Program-made: the position numbers and the translations under genes | The notes under the pieces: model-generated | The model's database searches: none | What the model was told of the DNA's origin: nothing | Seen by the model: only the letters and a program-made list of their open reading frames with translations | Shown here: positions 9,320-20,542 of the stretch, one piece after another | Layout: each line of letters starts with the position of its first letter | Position numbering within the stretch: the stretch's first letter is position 1 | NCBI GenBank assembly: GCA_944472135.2 | Contig: CALYDD020000407.1 | Location: forward strand, 124,001-188,000 | DNA from: Trichobilharzia regenti | Lineage: Eukaryota; Platyhelminthes; Trematoda; Strigeidida; Schistosomatidae | DNA: 64,000 nt | Reading direction: 5' to 3'

Positions 9320-9896
9320 GGCGTCAACGTGAGAAAGGTTGTAGGCGTACTGCTGTAAGTCCTACAATTCTTCAAGGGTAGCTCGTCGAGGGAGAATCCA
9401 CAACATTTGACGTATTGACTGTACATATATATTTGTGTTAAGTAATTGATTGGGTTCCGAATCATCTAATTGTTGTCTGATTTTATAGTTGTCGCATTGT
9501 GTGAATCATGTAATATTATTGTAAGTACTTATGAAGTCGTTTCTAGTCTTCTAAACTTGTGAACGAATCGAGTAGTGTTAGAGTCAGTGTATGCGATTTG
9601 ATATGCCAGGGAGGGGATTGTGCCAGAGGGATGTGAAGCAATCAATACCCCGTGGACCAGATCAGTGGTGGTACTGTCGACAGAGAGCGAAGGAAAGTTC
9701 TGATCACTGAGGAAGATCTCACAGGCGGGGGAGAGCCTGCCGGTGTAATGTAGTATGCTTATTGTGTGCTGGGCTTTTTTTGTCTTGCTTTTCCATTTTA
9801 GCCTTGTCCAGGTTGGCCCAGGCTCCCGCGTTGGCAGTTGAGTTAAAGGTTATCGGCGCTATGGGAAAAAGGGATGGACCCTATTTTACCGGTGAG
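9320..9896 (+). other. 3' noncoding region of the LTR element (copy A)
   Basis: No ORF supported. It begins with one unit of a motif (GTAGGCGTACTGCTG...CCTAC, able to pair GTAGG with CCTAC) that is present three times in the related element at 37664-38230. It ends in a purine-rich run and CCGGTGAG just before the 3' LTR. Confidence 0.5.
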
Positions 9897-10192
9897 TGTC
9901 AATGGAGGTGAACACTGTATGTTGGTTCATTGGACTTGATCGCCATCGATGGGCAACTCGAAGGCGCGAATGGTTCTATCGTGTACATGTTGGAAGAAGA
10001 TGAATAAAATTGCATTATATTTTGTATAAAACATTTGTTTGTAGACTTGTAATTATCTTTACTTTAATTGCCAAACAATATAACTTTCCAACGAGTTCTG
10101 GTGTTTTGGATTTAAAGTCAAAGAAAGTACATAATAATTATCAGTTCGTAGCGTCTTCGTAACAATAGGAACTTAGGGTTAAGTCCTTGACA
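9897..10192 (+). repeat. 3' LTR of gag-only element (copy A)
   Basis: Starts TGTCAATGG like the LTRs at 35204 and 38800, ends CCTTGACA. Its last 58 bp match the 5' LTR remnant at 7233-7290 (TTCGTAACAATAGGAACTTA versus TTCTTAACAATAAGAACTTA). A TATA-like ATATTTTGTATAAAA lies near 10015-10030. Confidence 0.65.
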
Positions 10193-11417
10193 TATGTATA
10201 ACTCTCCATTTCACGGAATAGCGAAGTGGTTAGTGAAGATTCTGGGACCTTTACACAGAGAAATCGTGCAACATAGAATTAGTGATATCTTCGACTTTAA
10301 AATATCCGAGACTAATGTGAGGTATAAACGCATGTTTTCTATGGATGTATCATCCCTGTTCACTAATGTATCGCTTATGCAAAACAGTAGATTACATTTG
10401 TCAAGAAATCACCGAAAGGCAACTAGACTTAGGAATTCCTTTGTGTAGCCTCAAAGAATTACTTGTCAAATGTACAATGAACGTTCACTTTGTCTTCAAT
10501 AATTCATACTATCGACAAGTAGATGGAATAGCTATGGGTTCACCATTAGGCCCAATATTAGCTGACTTCTTTCTCGCAAAACTTGGAAACGGGAAATTGA
10601 AAGACATCATCAAGGAGTTTGATATGTATTACCGATATGTCGATGTTAGCTGATGGGAAGGCTAACGTATTGCTACGTAGGCGAGAAGATGGGTTACCTG
10701 GGAGAAGCGTGTGTAGAAAAACCACATTCACAGGGCAATACACACACTTCCTTAGTTCCATGCCCATTAAATATAAAAGAAATGTTAATTGTCTCGCGAG
10801 CAGAGCAAGAAATATATGTATGAATGACCTCTTACAAAAGGAACTTGAATATATTCACGATTCCTTGACGCAGATGGGCTATCCGAGTAGTTTCATAAAG
10901 AAGCATATGAAAACATCAGAGAGAAAACCTGAGACTCTGACTGCACTTAAAACACCTCTGTCTATTAACTTATAATTTAGTGGTGACTTATCAAGTGAGA
11001 TTTTATTCCAGAGACTTTCCAGGAGGATACGAAGAACGTTTTACGCAGGATACCTATTTTTGTCATCCTCTAGTCAACGAATGATCGGGACTCAAACGAA
11101 GGATAAGCTAGGTAGTTTTGCCACATGTATGTGCATTTATCAAGTCAACTGCACCTGAGGTGACAGTTATGTTGGGCGTACTACTAGACAACCTAGTCAA
11201 CGTGTCACTATTGAACATCTCCCATCGTGGTTTGACAAAGGATAGACAAAAACAATCCGCAGCTCAATTTTATCACATTTAGTTGATAGTGGTCATGTAG
11301 TGGAGAAAACGAGAGCTTTCAAAGTAATTCATCGTATCCCACCGAATCTTTCTAATAGACTTCGTATTCGTCTACTGTACACAGCTGAGTCAGGCGATAG
11401 GCATTCGAACTATTAAA
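10193..11417 (+). pseudogene. Penelope-like element RT and GIY-YIG endonuclease (copy A)
   Basis: 5'-truncated Penelope-like element. RT part: [36 protein letters not shown] (catalytic SxDV..LFTN region), frameshift, then [19 protein letters not shown] and [12 protein letters not shown], then YYRYVDVS where YVDD would be expected, so the second catalytic Asp is lost and a stop follows. Linker in the 10619-10975 frame: TFTGQYTHFLSSMPIKYKRN. C-terminal GIY-YIG nuclease signature near 11160-11260: DSYVGRTTRQPSQRVTIEH. At least three frame breaks. The 5' end is cut by the LTR element. The copy-B equivalent begins at 63729. Confidence 0.85.
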
Positions 11418-11692
11418 CCTAAACTATGCTCATTCAAAAGAAGTTCGAACAGCCACTATCCCTCCCTTATTGGGGTATTGAGACATAACCAACTAATGGC
11501 TTCTGCACCACCCCTTGTTTATATTTTCAACCCCTTTCTTATCATTCCTTAATCTTATCACATCTTCATTAAAAACGTGTCTCATTTACTTCCCTTACAA
11601 TCAGTCTAGCATTACTTAATCGGTTCATTTGTTTTTACTAGCCTTTATTGGCTGCTTCCACCTGAAGATTTGTTTGTTTAATCATGCTGTTT
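11418..11692 (+). other. Probable Penelope-like element 3' tail and AT-rich spacer
   Basis: No coding sequence. Pyrimidine-rich, with CACCTGAAGATTTGTTTG near 11662-11680. It follows the GIY-YIG region and ends at the start of the segmental repeat. Confidence 0.35.
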
Positions 11693-11929
11693 TTCATTAT
11701 TCGTGGTGTCATAGATTGCCTCACTTTTTCATCCTTATTATTGATAAGAGCATTGTTACTATTACTATTATTATTGTCATTACTACTATTATGACTAATT
11801 GCACAATTTATATCCTATAGACAAAATACCATGACTGGTTTATATTTGAATTTTTATTTGTAAAGTTCTGTAGGTATATTAGAGTTAAGCCTGATGAGAT
11901 GTAATTGAAACCACAATATTGTTCGCTTA

Positions 11930-13440
11930 AATGTGTTGTTCAAAGTTTTACTATTAGAATATTTAATATATTTGATATAACGTCCTGAGATCTCTTTCAC
12001 CTGGGACTTGTTCCGCTTCAGTTGCCGGTGTGTCGTAGAATTGTCTTTTTTCTTTCCTAGCATTCTTCTTCACTGCTCTATTCAGTGCAGTGTACATGGA
12101 ACTCAGCTTCTCATACTCTTGTCCATCTTTGCATTGTGTCATCTTCTCTCTCACTATCCCTCTCTCCCCAGTTAGCTTCCAGGTATCTGTTGACAGCCAT
12201 TCATTGTCTTGTCTCTTCCTTCTTCCTAAAACAGTTTTACACGTTTCCTTGAACATCACCTTCAGAGAGTTCCAGTGTTCTTCCACACAGGTTTCCTCAA
12301 TGATGCCACGTGGTGTGTCCGACTTTGCTCTGATCTGATCTGAAGCGAAGACATCCCTTGTAGTTTCGTCCTTCAGTTCAGTTTCTCGATGTTGAACTTG
12401 AATTACAGTGGTCTGTCTCCAGTTGTTTTCGTTGATTCCAGCTCCTCCTTGAAGGTTCCTTGAACTAGATGATGGTATGAGCCCACATCTGCTCTGCTTC
12501 TCGACTTTGCATCCAGCACACTAGCTGCATCTCCACTTCCTTGAGCAATATTGAGATGAAATCTATTTGGTTTGTTGTATGTCCGTCAGGCGAAATCCAT
12601 GTTGCTTTGTGTATATCCTTGTGTTTTTAGACGCTCCCTCCGACCACCAGATCATTGGGAGTACAGATACCTGAGAATAACTATCCGTTATTATTCATTT
12701 GTCCGAGCTAGAGCCTCTCGGCCCACGATGAGTTCTCTTCCTGTTTGGAACTCATATCACCCATAAGGATTTTGATGTCACCATTTGGGATGTTGTCCAT
12801 TACTGTTTGTGGTTGTCTGTAAGAGTCCTCCTTCTTTCCTTGTTCCGCGTTCTTCATAGCACTGTGCGTAGCATTGGATAACTGCTGCGTTCCTTCCTTC
12901 TTTTTGAGTTGAATGTCGCTGTCACCATCCTCCATGAGGTGATTGTTCCCCACTGCATTAGGACGTTTTTGCTGTCACTGGTGACATCATGATAGCCACT
13001 CACTGCCTCAGTGTGCTCGTGGTTTTCGTCTGGGTGACCGGAGTAGATTATTGACTCTCTTGTTGACAGTGTTGTCAATACACATCCATTCTATCTGCTT
13101 TCACAGATATCCAGTACTTCTAAGTCATATCTTCGCATCTCTTTGGCTACCTGGTCAGCCTGTCCAGTCTCGTCCAATGTACAGAAATTCCACGTACCCA
13201 TTCTTACTCTTGCTTTCGTCGGGAGAAGACATATCGACTGACTGGCTTCCCGAATGCTGGCTTTTACAAACCTGCGTCACTTCACCTCTCATATTCCAGC
13301 AAAGAATGAGATCATCCTTTGAAATTTTCGTATTTTTTAATATATTTTTTGAGTGCTGAATTTTCTTTAGCGGTTTGATACGTTTGTTGGTGTATAGTTG
13401 CTAACCCTACGCCCAGTCCTCCCCGTTTACGCGGGCTTGG
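11930..13440 (-). pseudogene. RTE retrotransposon 5' half: 5'UTR, endonuclease, linker (first copy)
   Basis: Minus-strand RTE. The APE-type endonuclease starts near 13215 with RVRMGTWNFCTLDETGQAD and LEVLDICES, then DNIPNGDIKILMGDM (normally GDFN/GDMN), ATWISPDGHTTNQIDF and ADVGSYHHL, where the catalytic SDH is SYH. The linker ORF (12286-11963) has HWNSLKVMFKETCKTVLGRR and WLSTDTWKLTGER. The RT domain is absent. Upstream to 13440 lies what looks like the 5'UTR. A different RTE family from the palindrome element. Frameshifted and dead. Confidence 0.8.
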
Positions 13441-13499
13441 GACGGGCTAGGAAACTAGTGAACTAGTTAAATAGGCGAGGTTTTCCTCATTGATTGCCT

Positions 13500-13790
13500 A
13501 GACGGCAATGCTCGGCTCAGTATACGGGCACTTCAGCTATAACCGAGGATAAACTTTCAGCGATTTGGTGAATGGTGACTAGCAATGGAATTCGAGAATG
13601 CGCAAGACGTGACTCTTGTGGTCCAAGTGGTCCAGTGAATGCCTGACTGTATGCAGCCTCAGTGGGAACATCACCATTCAATGGGGAATACAGGCACATC
13701 CAGTTGAGGAGTCCCAAATCTGACAAAATATGAACCCTAGATTCCACTGCTAGTCACCATCCACAAAATTACTTCAAGTTACAACTGCTT
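13500..13790 (+). mobile_element. Sm-alpha-like SINE remnant with decayed hammerhead (first copy)
   Basis: Contains TCAGTGGGAACATCACC and the block CAGTTGAGGAGTCCCAAATC followed by GATTCCACTGCTAGTCACC, in the same order as the repeat at 14470-14645. The hammerhead core is degraded: TTGAGGA (13704-13710) in place of CTGANGA and TGACAAAA in place of GGACGAAA. An inverted match of about 20 bp (ATGGTGACTAGCAATGGAAT near 13569 against its complement near 13740-13760) brackets the core. Confidence 0.6.
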
Positions 13791-14356
13791 GTTTTTAAAC
13801 TTATTCTGTCGATTTTTTTTTACCCGACTGGAATATTTCTTTGTGGTGATTGGTATACACTGCTCAAAAACACCATGAAGTTACTTTCATCCTCACCGGA
13901 TACAAAATGAGCAGACTTATTGAAACAGCCAATTAATAAATTTAAAGCGTATTTATTTCTAGGTTAATTTATTTGTCACTATCATCCGAAATAATATCAG
14001 TGTTAATTCTTGGATATCATCGAAGTGTCTGTACTATCAGGTGACATGCCAACAGTGAGCGGATGTAACCAGTCCAGCATAATGTATCAACAGGAAGTGT
14101 GAGTATTGCTCAAAGTTTGCTATTCGAAAGTATCATAGAACACTTATCCACATGATTTTAGAAGAGAAGGAAGATCCCCTCTTCAGCTTTATCCTGGAAA
14201 TCTCTAAGCGAATCTAGACACGAAACGAACCCACAAACCAACTACAAAGTCATCTACAGAATAAGTATGAATGTTGCTAAAGGATTACTAATTTAAAAAT
14301 GTTTCAAACGGCAGTTACAATATCAATCTACATGTTGGATTCTGAATTCTGTATAC

Positions 14357-14379
14357 AGAATATATATATATATATATAT
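14357..14379. repeat. (TA)n microsatellite
   Basis: Run of about ten TA units within an AT-rich stretch. Confidence 0.9.
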
Positions 14380-14469
14380 CTGTAAAGAGCAACTCTTAGT
14401 TTAACGCCGCTACTTTTAAATGAAAATTAACCTAAAGCAAGTGATAGCTGATATTCGTTGCGCAATAGG

Positions 14470-14645
14470 AACTTGTCGTAGCTTAGTGGTCTAGATGATA
14501 ACATCTTGGTATTTAGAAAGATGGGTGTTCGGTTGAAGTTTCAAGTGGGAACATCATCACTCACTAAGGATGCAGATACTTTCAGTGACGAGTCCCAAAA
14601 TAGGACGAAACGCACATTCTAGATTCCACCGGTAGACATTAGCTA
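14470..14645 (+). mobile_element. Sm-alpha-like SINE with hammerhead core
   Basis: tRNA-like start GTAGCTTAGTGGTCTAGATG (A-box region) at about 14475, GTTCGGTTGAAGTTTC in the place of a B box, the family block GTGGGAACATCATCACTCAC, and a hammerhead-like core at 14584-14633. Known schistosome Sm-alpha repeats have this architecture; ends are approximate. Confidence 0.65.
14584..14633 (+). ncRNA. Hammerhead ribozyme-like core
   Basis: GTGACGA at 14585-14591, stem II GTCC (14592-14595) with GGAC (14603-14606) closing an AAAATA-type loop, GAAAC from 14607, then GCACATTCTAGATTCCAC. This is close to the hammerhead consensus CTGANGA-stem II-GAAA, and stem II abuts the core with no extra bases. The first core base is G where C is expected, which would disrupt the core C-G contact, so activity is doubtful. 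Confidence 0.65.
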
Positions 14646-14844
14646 TCAAAATAAACATCGAAATGCAGTTAATCTAATAAAAATAGTCAATGGTATTCTC
14701 ATTATATCCTAATAAACTTGCATTTTTAAGATGCTGTAAGGTGTTTTCGTTAGTAATGTAGGTGAATGGCAGCAATGGATTTTTCACCGTAATTGCTTAC
14801 TTTTGAAATATATAGACATATAACTCTTCTATAGTTTGGTTTGT

Positions 14845-14965
14845 AAGGGTTAGTTTTGTTTTTACGAGTTGGTCACGGACTGATATCAGTTGGAGAACCA
14901 TTGAAAACCAGGGAGTACTGGACAGCTGTTTCATCCTAGTTGGGGAATCATCGGCAGTACGGATA
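14845..14965 (-). mobile_element. SINE remnant, 3' part, related to the 6.6-kb SINE
   Basis: The minus strand carries CTAGGATGAAACAGCTGTCC then AGTACTCCCTGG, matching the block after the B box of the SINE at 6535-6760. The hammerhead-like bases are further decayed (GATGATTCCCC before the loop). No tRNA-like head remains. Confidence 0.55.
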
Positions 14966-15277
14966 TAACTGTTCTCCTAACATTGACTTCAGTTTATTCC
15001 CTGAAGATTTCAGTTTCCTATCTTCGTTACTATTTTGTTTTATTATACTTAAAATGTTATACTACCTATTGTTATTAAGTAGTATGATTTACTTTATCCC
15101 ATTATTCTCCTGGAAATAATTTGACTTTACTGATATTCTTTTCCATCTATTAACTATACTGTACTCTCAGTAGGTGTCTTTGTGACATTCTACCTCTGTT
15201 TGAAGCTTTATTTATCCTATCAACACGTTTCCTGACTCTGGTAATAATTTGTAATGCTAATTTATTTTTATATTTCA

Positions 15278-16045
15278 GATTCAGATTTATTGGTTGAAGA
15301 TAGAAGGCTTAGAGCCTATGTTAATCCTTTTCTATTAAATTTCTGTGGTTGTCCAAACCCTTCTTCAATGAGTGATTTGAGGTTGCAGACACCACTTCTT
15401 CGGGGAGTCGGTTCCAAAGATTTATGAATCTATGTGAGAATCAGTACTCATCAACAATATGATTTCTTCTTGCCTTTTGAACTCTCCTGCTATGTTCTCT
15501 AAGGTGTTCCGACCTGGGGAAGGAAAGGAGAGAATAGGTCAGGTCCGTATTGTGATTAGATCTCCTCTCTGCCTACGGTTTGACAAGGAGAAGAGATTTA
15601 ATTGTCTAGTCTTTCGTCGTATGATAAGTTAGTCATGCCGTGAACCATACGTGTTGCCTTCCTTTGAACCCTTTCTAGAATGTGTGAGTCCCCTTTTAGA
15701 CAAGGACTGGCTGGCTTGCTGCCTGGATACAGTTTTTCAGTCTTGGCCTCATCAGAGATGTATATAAGGAGGTGAACATATCTCTGGTGATAATAGTAAA
15801 CGCTCTGCGAATCTCCCAGAATGATCTGAAAGTACGTGCAGCCATCGCGCGACATTGTGCTGTAGTTTTTAATTCGTGACTTACTATGACACTTAAATCC
15901 TAATGAGTCTGAGCTGATGCTTGCGTGTCCGATGCACATGGTTGCACATTTTGCTACATTGATCGGGAGCATCCATTCTCTGGACGACTCTGACGATTTG
16001 TTGAGGTCGTCTTGCAACGTGAGCATATCACTGTCGTCCTTCAGG
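15278..16045 (-). pseudogene. Jockey/CR1-superfamily element, RT C-terminal and 3' end
   Basis: Minus-strand fragment of the same lineage as 43690-45471: LQDDLNKSSES...WMLPINVAKCATM, PASPCLKGDSHILERVQRKA and GMTNLSYDERL correspond to LQNDLDKLAEW, AASPCFKKEVHILEKGQR and GISHLPYDMRM there. Both end in the same terminal motif, AATCTGAATCTGAA (here TTCAGATTCAGATT at 15278-15291 on the plus strand), marking the true 3' end. 5'-truncated; frames broken. Confidence 0.75.
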
Positions 16046-16155
16046 TCTTTTCAGAATTTTAACATATCTGGCGGTACGTTCGAAATTGGTGACATTTTTG
16101 CACGTGTTTGCTCTGAAATTTATTTACTGCTTATTGTCATATAATTCTTGAAATT

Positions 16156-17631
16156 ATGGTCCAAATCTCTAAAAAACGTGTTCGTAGAAACACAATTGTT
16201 TTAGATAGTGGCTTAAATTCGGTTATAACTGCATTACCGCCTCGTAATACAGTATCAACTACTAGCTCTCAAAATGGTTTGAGTGCAGATCTCACTCCTG
16301 TGATACAGGTGAAAGATGTTCTGTTAGAGAACTCTGAGTTCTGTAAACTAAACCTCCTTTTGAAAGATATGCAGAGGCAAGTAAGTGAAATTCAGAAAAA
16401 ATTAGATCAGTTTGATAGTATGTCACTGCCAATCTCAAATACCACGGAGAGCCGTTCTGATATTGGCCAGGTTAAGTGTTTACTGGATGTAACTCAAAAT
16501 AAGCTTTTGAATTTAGACCCAATAGCCTGTCTTTTAGAAAGGCATCCTAAAATATCTCCAGACAACCTAAATAAAGCTGAAAATCTGATTGACTGCTTGG
16601 CTACGGAGGTGATGAAGCGTATAACCTCTTCTCACCAAGCTATAGTTTACAACGTCCCAGATTCTCTGCCCCTGAAAACTGTAAGACACAAAATCCTGAT
16701 TTGTTGCGGCATGGCTAGTGTTCCATGTGAATGCAAACGACTTCGTAAAAAGTCTAACCAGGCTAATTGCCCAATCATTTTTAAATTCAGTAATTCCCTT
16801 GATGCTAGTAAGTTTACTAAATGTCAGGATCACTTAAGACTGAATAGCAGTTATAAGTCTATAACCGTAGCTCAGGATAAAACACCGTGTCAGCGCAGAA
16901 TAATGCGTAGTAATAACCTGGTCACCTCCTCTAGCTCTAGCTTTGATTTACCAAATAAGGATCGTGCACAGCAACAGACACCTAGTGCTGAAACTAGCAT
17001 TCAGCAAACTACACAACAACCACACCTGCCAATGGAACTAGGAACTGATTTAGATACCAGTACCCCTGTAAACAAAGCCTCATCGAAAGATGTTAAAATG
17101 ACTAGAACTTCTGCAAGTTGTTCTAAGAAATTTCCCCCCAAACGTAGTAACCTCACCACGATGAACAAATTTCGCAGGGTTGAGACTAATGATGGGGAAG
17201 AATACTTTGTATTCAATAAGCCTGCTGAGAGTAAGAATGCCAACAAACCATCACTTGTTACGAAAAACTCCTCTCGAAACATAAGTACATCTGGAGGTGT
17301 TCCGCATGCTCCACCTTATAGAAAGTCAGGCTCCAAGACTCCTAAAGTCTTGCAGCCAAAGCACCTTCCTTCACAATTCCCTTTAAGTTATAAAAACAAC
17401 CCGAAGGTGTATACCGGTATGACGAATAGCAGTTGGATGGGTAGACCTTCTGATGCTATGCCTTTTAACCGTCAACCTAGGCCCAACCTGTACTACCCTT
17501 ATATCCAGGAACACATGGTAAATTTTCCAGGTGTCCTGAATCACTGGTACGACCCATGGCACCTAGGACCACCTCATTGCACACCAACTCCGATGTGCAG
17601 ACACCCAGTCCGACCTCCTTTTCATTCATAA
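16156..17631 (+). CDS. CR1 ORF1 protein
   Basis: Intact 491-aa ORF. In non-LTR elements ORF1 binds RNA and acts as a chaperone in the ribonucleoprotein. The N-terminus has a short coiled-coil-like stretch (LLKDMQRQVSEIQKKLDQF, about residues 74-92). Residues about 155-250 look like the RRM-like core of this protein class: SHQAIVYNVPDSLPLKTVR, then CECKRLRKKSNQANCPIIFK. The C-terminal third is low in complexity, Pro/Ser/Asn-rich and basic, and ends in a Pro/His/Tyr-rich tail. The start follows a 5' leader without other good starts; ORF2 begins 76 nt before the stop in another frame. Assigned by position and resemblance. Confidence 0.75.
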   Translation: MVQISKKRVRRNTIVLDSGLNSVITALPPRNTVSTTSSQNGLSADLTPVIQVKDVLLENSEFCKLNLLLKDMQRQVSEIQKKLDQFDSMSLPISNTTESRSDIGQVKCLLDVTQNKLLNLDPIACLLERHPKISPDNLNKAENLIDCLATEVMKRITSSHQAIVYNVPDSLPLKTVRHKILICCGMASVPCECKRLRKKSNQANCPIIFKFSNSLDASKFTKCQDHLRLNSSYKSITVAQDKTPCQRRIMRSNNLVTSSSSSFDLPNKDRAQQQTPSAETSIQQTTQQPHLPMELGTDLDTSTPVNKASSKDVKMTRTSASCSKKFPPKRSNLTTMNKFRRVETNDGEEYFVFNKPAESKNANKPSLVTKNSSRNISTSGGVPHAPPYRKSGSKTPKVLQPKHLPSQFPLSYKNNPKVYTGMTNSSWMGRPSDAMPFNRQPRPNLYYPYIQEHMVNFPGVLNHWYDPWHLGPPHCTPTPMCRHPVRPPFHS

Positions 17632-20542
17632 ATTCTTGCGGTGCTGACGCACAAATAGATTTAGGTTATGGTGACATTTTAAGCCAGTTTGTAGTATCCC
17701 GTGACTTATTCACGATATTGCTAATTAATGCACGTTCCTTAATCAATAAGATATCTGAACTAAGGACATTATTATTAGTCGCCAAGCCTACTGTAGCTCT
17801 GATTACTGAGTCATGGTGCTCATCCTCTGTACTTGATGTGCATATAGGTATCGATGATTACACTGTACACCGTGCAAACAGAGATTGCAAGCGTGGTGGA
17901 GGATGTCTCATATATATACATAACTCATTTGTAGTCAGTAAGGTGGAAGATGAAACAATGAATAATGTACCTGACTCACTCTGGGTTGTCTTACATGGAG
18001 ATAAGTACAAACTTCTCATAGGCTGTGTTTATCGAGCACCAAGCGCAACAAAAGAAACTGATGCGTTATTAGCTAAATCGTTTGCACATGCATCCTCGTT
18101 TAGTGCTAATTACAAAATAATTGCAGGGGACTTCAATCTTCCAGAAGTTAATTGGCTAACTAGTTCCGGCCCCCAACGCTTCGACGAATTACTTGCCACT
18201 ATAGACTGTTATGGATGGCAACAACACGTCCAGACACCTACTCGTGGGGACAACATTTGGACCTTGTTTTTTGTCATGACACAATCCCAGTATCCACTTA
18301 TGTTGGTAATAGATTTTCCAGTAGTGACCATAGAATGGTACTCTGCTCTCTGCCTTTCTCACCACTAAATACAGGAAACAAACAAGACTCAGGAAGCACA
18401 ATATGTCGTAGTTACAAATATACAGACTGGGGATTAGTCCAAGAACTTATTCGACTCTGTCAATGGGATGACTATTTTACCACTGACTCCCTGGAGGCCT
18501 TAGTAACCCTGTTTTACAGGAATGTTACCCTTTGTCTAGATACAGTTGCCCCAAATAAAATAGTGAAATTAAGTAGACACCGAACTGAATATATTCCAAG
18601 GGCACACCGTAATAAGTTAAGGAAACTGAAGAAACAGTACTATTCCACTAAGGACATATCACTATTGCTCTCAATCCACGAGTCTCTTGAATCTATCAAG
18701 CGCCTACGTTCTCAAAAGGACCTCGACGAAGAGTTAACGGCACTTGAAAGTACCTCCAAAGTTTATAACTTAACGGCACTTCTTAAAAAACGAATGCAGT
18801 CAGCGAGGGAAATCCCATACTTACTTCACGACAAAGTAATCTACAATGAACCTGCCACTATCTGTGAACTTTCAGTGATTGGTTTGCAAACTTTAGTTTA
18901 GAAACACATATGCCTGGTGAAACCGCTCCCCTTACTATCTCTTCCCTTGAAAGCATTGTGTTCACTAATCAGTTAATAGTACAAGCAATTAAAAGCCTTA
19001 AACCTTCCACTAGTACGGGACCGGATGGCCTCGCTTCGATAATTTTCAAAAACAGTGGGTGTGATATACCCTGTTACTTCTTAAATTCTTCTCAATATCT
19101 ATGGACACTGGCACTTACCCTAGTGAGTGGAAAACTAGCTTCATAATTCCACATTACAAATCTGGTGATAGGGCAAACGTCCGCAATTACAGACCCATAA
19201 ATATAACCCCAGTTATCTCACGAATCATGGAGAAAGTTGTAAAGATCAATTGTCAGACTACCTAATTAGGGAGGATCTTGTTACAAGGTCTCAACACGGA
19301 TTTCTCAAAAATAGATCCTGCGTTACTTGCCACTTCGACTTTTTCAACTGCATCACTAGTAGTCGCGAAGCACGTAAGCTAGTCGTTGTTCTATACTTCG
19401 ATATATCTAGGGCATTTGACATGGTATCTCACAGTATTCTCTTTGAGAAGCTGTACTCTTGTGGAATTCGCAACCCATTACTGAACTGGTTAAAATCATT
19501 TCTAAGCAACAGGGTACAAATAACCAAAGTTGGATCTGTATTGTCTCACCCTAGGCAGATCTCAAGTGGGGTCGTGCAAGGTAGTGTCCTAGGTCCACTT
19601 TTATTCACAGTTTACATTAACAGCATTTGCAAGTGCTTCACCTCAGGTAAACCATTCCTATATGCTGACGACCTCAAAGTCGTCTACTCCTGCTACACTC
19701 ATGAATTAAGCGATATGGTTACTAAAATACATCTTGAACTAAGTAGCCTTGCAACGTGGTGTGCTGAATCCTGCCTAAATTTTAACATTGACAAATGCGG
19801 CTGGATTTGTATCGGCAACAGTAAGCTTGATCTAAACCTTGAAATAAATGGGCGAAAACTAGCTAAGCTCAATTCAGTCGTAGATCTCGGTATTAGATAC
19901 TCTAGTAACCTAACGTTCGCTGAACAGACTGATTATGCCAGACGTAAAACGCGTAGGCTGATAGGATGCATAACACGCAATTTCTTTTGTTGTGAAACTA
20001 GGGTTTTATTATACAAAGTATGTGTCCGACCTATCTTAGAATACTGCCCGTTTATTCTTAGCGGACTAAGACAAAATGACAAGCTTAAATTAGAGGGAGT
20101 GCAACGGCAGTTTACCTCAAGAACTCTTGGTTTAGAAAGTAGTCTGGAATACCATGAGAGATGCGTAAGACTAAGATTAGAACCCCTCTGGAAAAGACGC
20201 CTTAAGCTAAACCTAATCTTTTACTATAAGCTAACTAATCTTCTCTTGCATTCCTCCGAGCCAATAACTAAACCTACCGCTGTCGTCAGTTACAATCTTA
20301 GAAATCATCACAACCTAGCTGCTATGGAGCACTGTCAGACTTACGTGCGGTACAACTTCTTCTTAAATAAGTTTTCAGTCATTTGGAATAGACTACCAGC
20401 TAATGTGCGCGATGCAAACACACTTCCAGTGTTCATCTCCTCAGTCACCAGACTGCTCAAAGATGACAATGCACTTATACGTCTGACTCTTACACCCTCT
20501 TTTTCACCCTACATAGATATTTTAAGTTGTTTAAACGTGTAG
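17556..20542 (+). pseudogene. CR1 ORF2: endonuclease and reverse transcriptase, frameshifted
   Basis: APE-type endonuclease first: LLINARSLINKISELR, ALITESWC (catalytic Glu), CVYRAPS, IIAGDFNLPEVNW, then after a frameshift near 18245 LDLVFCHD and FSSSDHRMV (catalytic Asp-His). A linker follows, then RT: SLKPSTSTGPDGLAS, EWKTSFIIPHYKSGD, QHGFLKNRSC, VVLYFDISRAFDMVSH, GVVQGSVLGPLLFTVYIN, the active site LYADDLKVVY (intact), and a long C-terminal domain to 20542. Four frame breaks (about 18245, 18880, 19090, 19240) prevent translation. The last 430 codons (19250-20542) are open. Domain order and active-site residues make this one of the youngest elements here. Confidence 0.85.

Larger units (their letters stand above)
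7233..10192 (+). mobile_element. Gag-only BEL-type LTR element, decayed (copy A)
   Basis: Diverged relative of the complete element at 35204-39158. It has a 5' LTR remnant (last 58 bp, ending TCCTTGACA at 7290), a gag-like ORF, a hydrophobic C-terminal ORF, a noncoding 3' region (9320-9896) and a 3' LTR (9897-10192). No protease, RT, RNase H or integrase motif lies between gag and the 3' LTR, as in the complete relative, so the polymerase-less layout belongs to the family and is not a one-off deletion. The 5' LTR is mostly lost. The 3' end abuts a Penelope-like element at 10193, into which it may have inserted. Confidence 0.75.
11697..14105. repeat. Segmental repeat, first copy
   Basis: Matches 21699-24121 closely over about 2.4 kb, including an RTE 5' half, a hammerhead SINE remnant and about 300 bp of ordinary flank beyond it (13790-14105). 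The offset is 10,016 bp over most of its length and about 10,002 at the left edge because of a longer ATT run in the second copy. Since non-element flank is included, this is a duplication of a locus, not two insertions. Confidence 0.9.
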
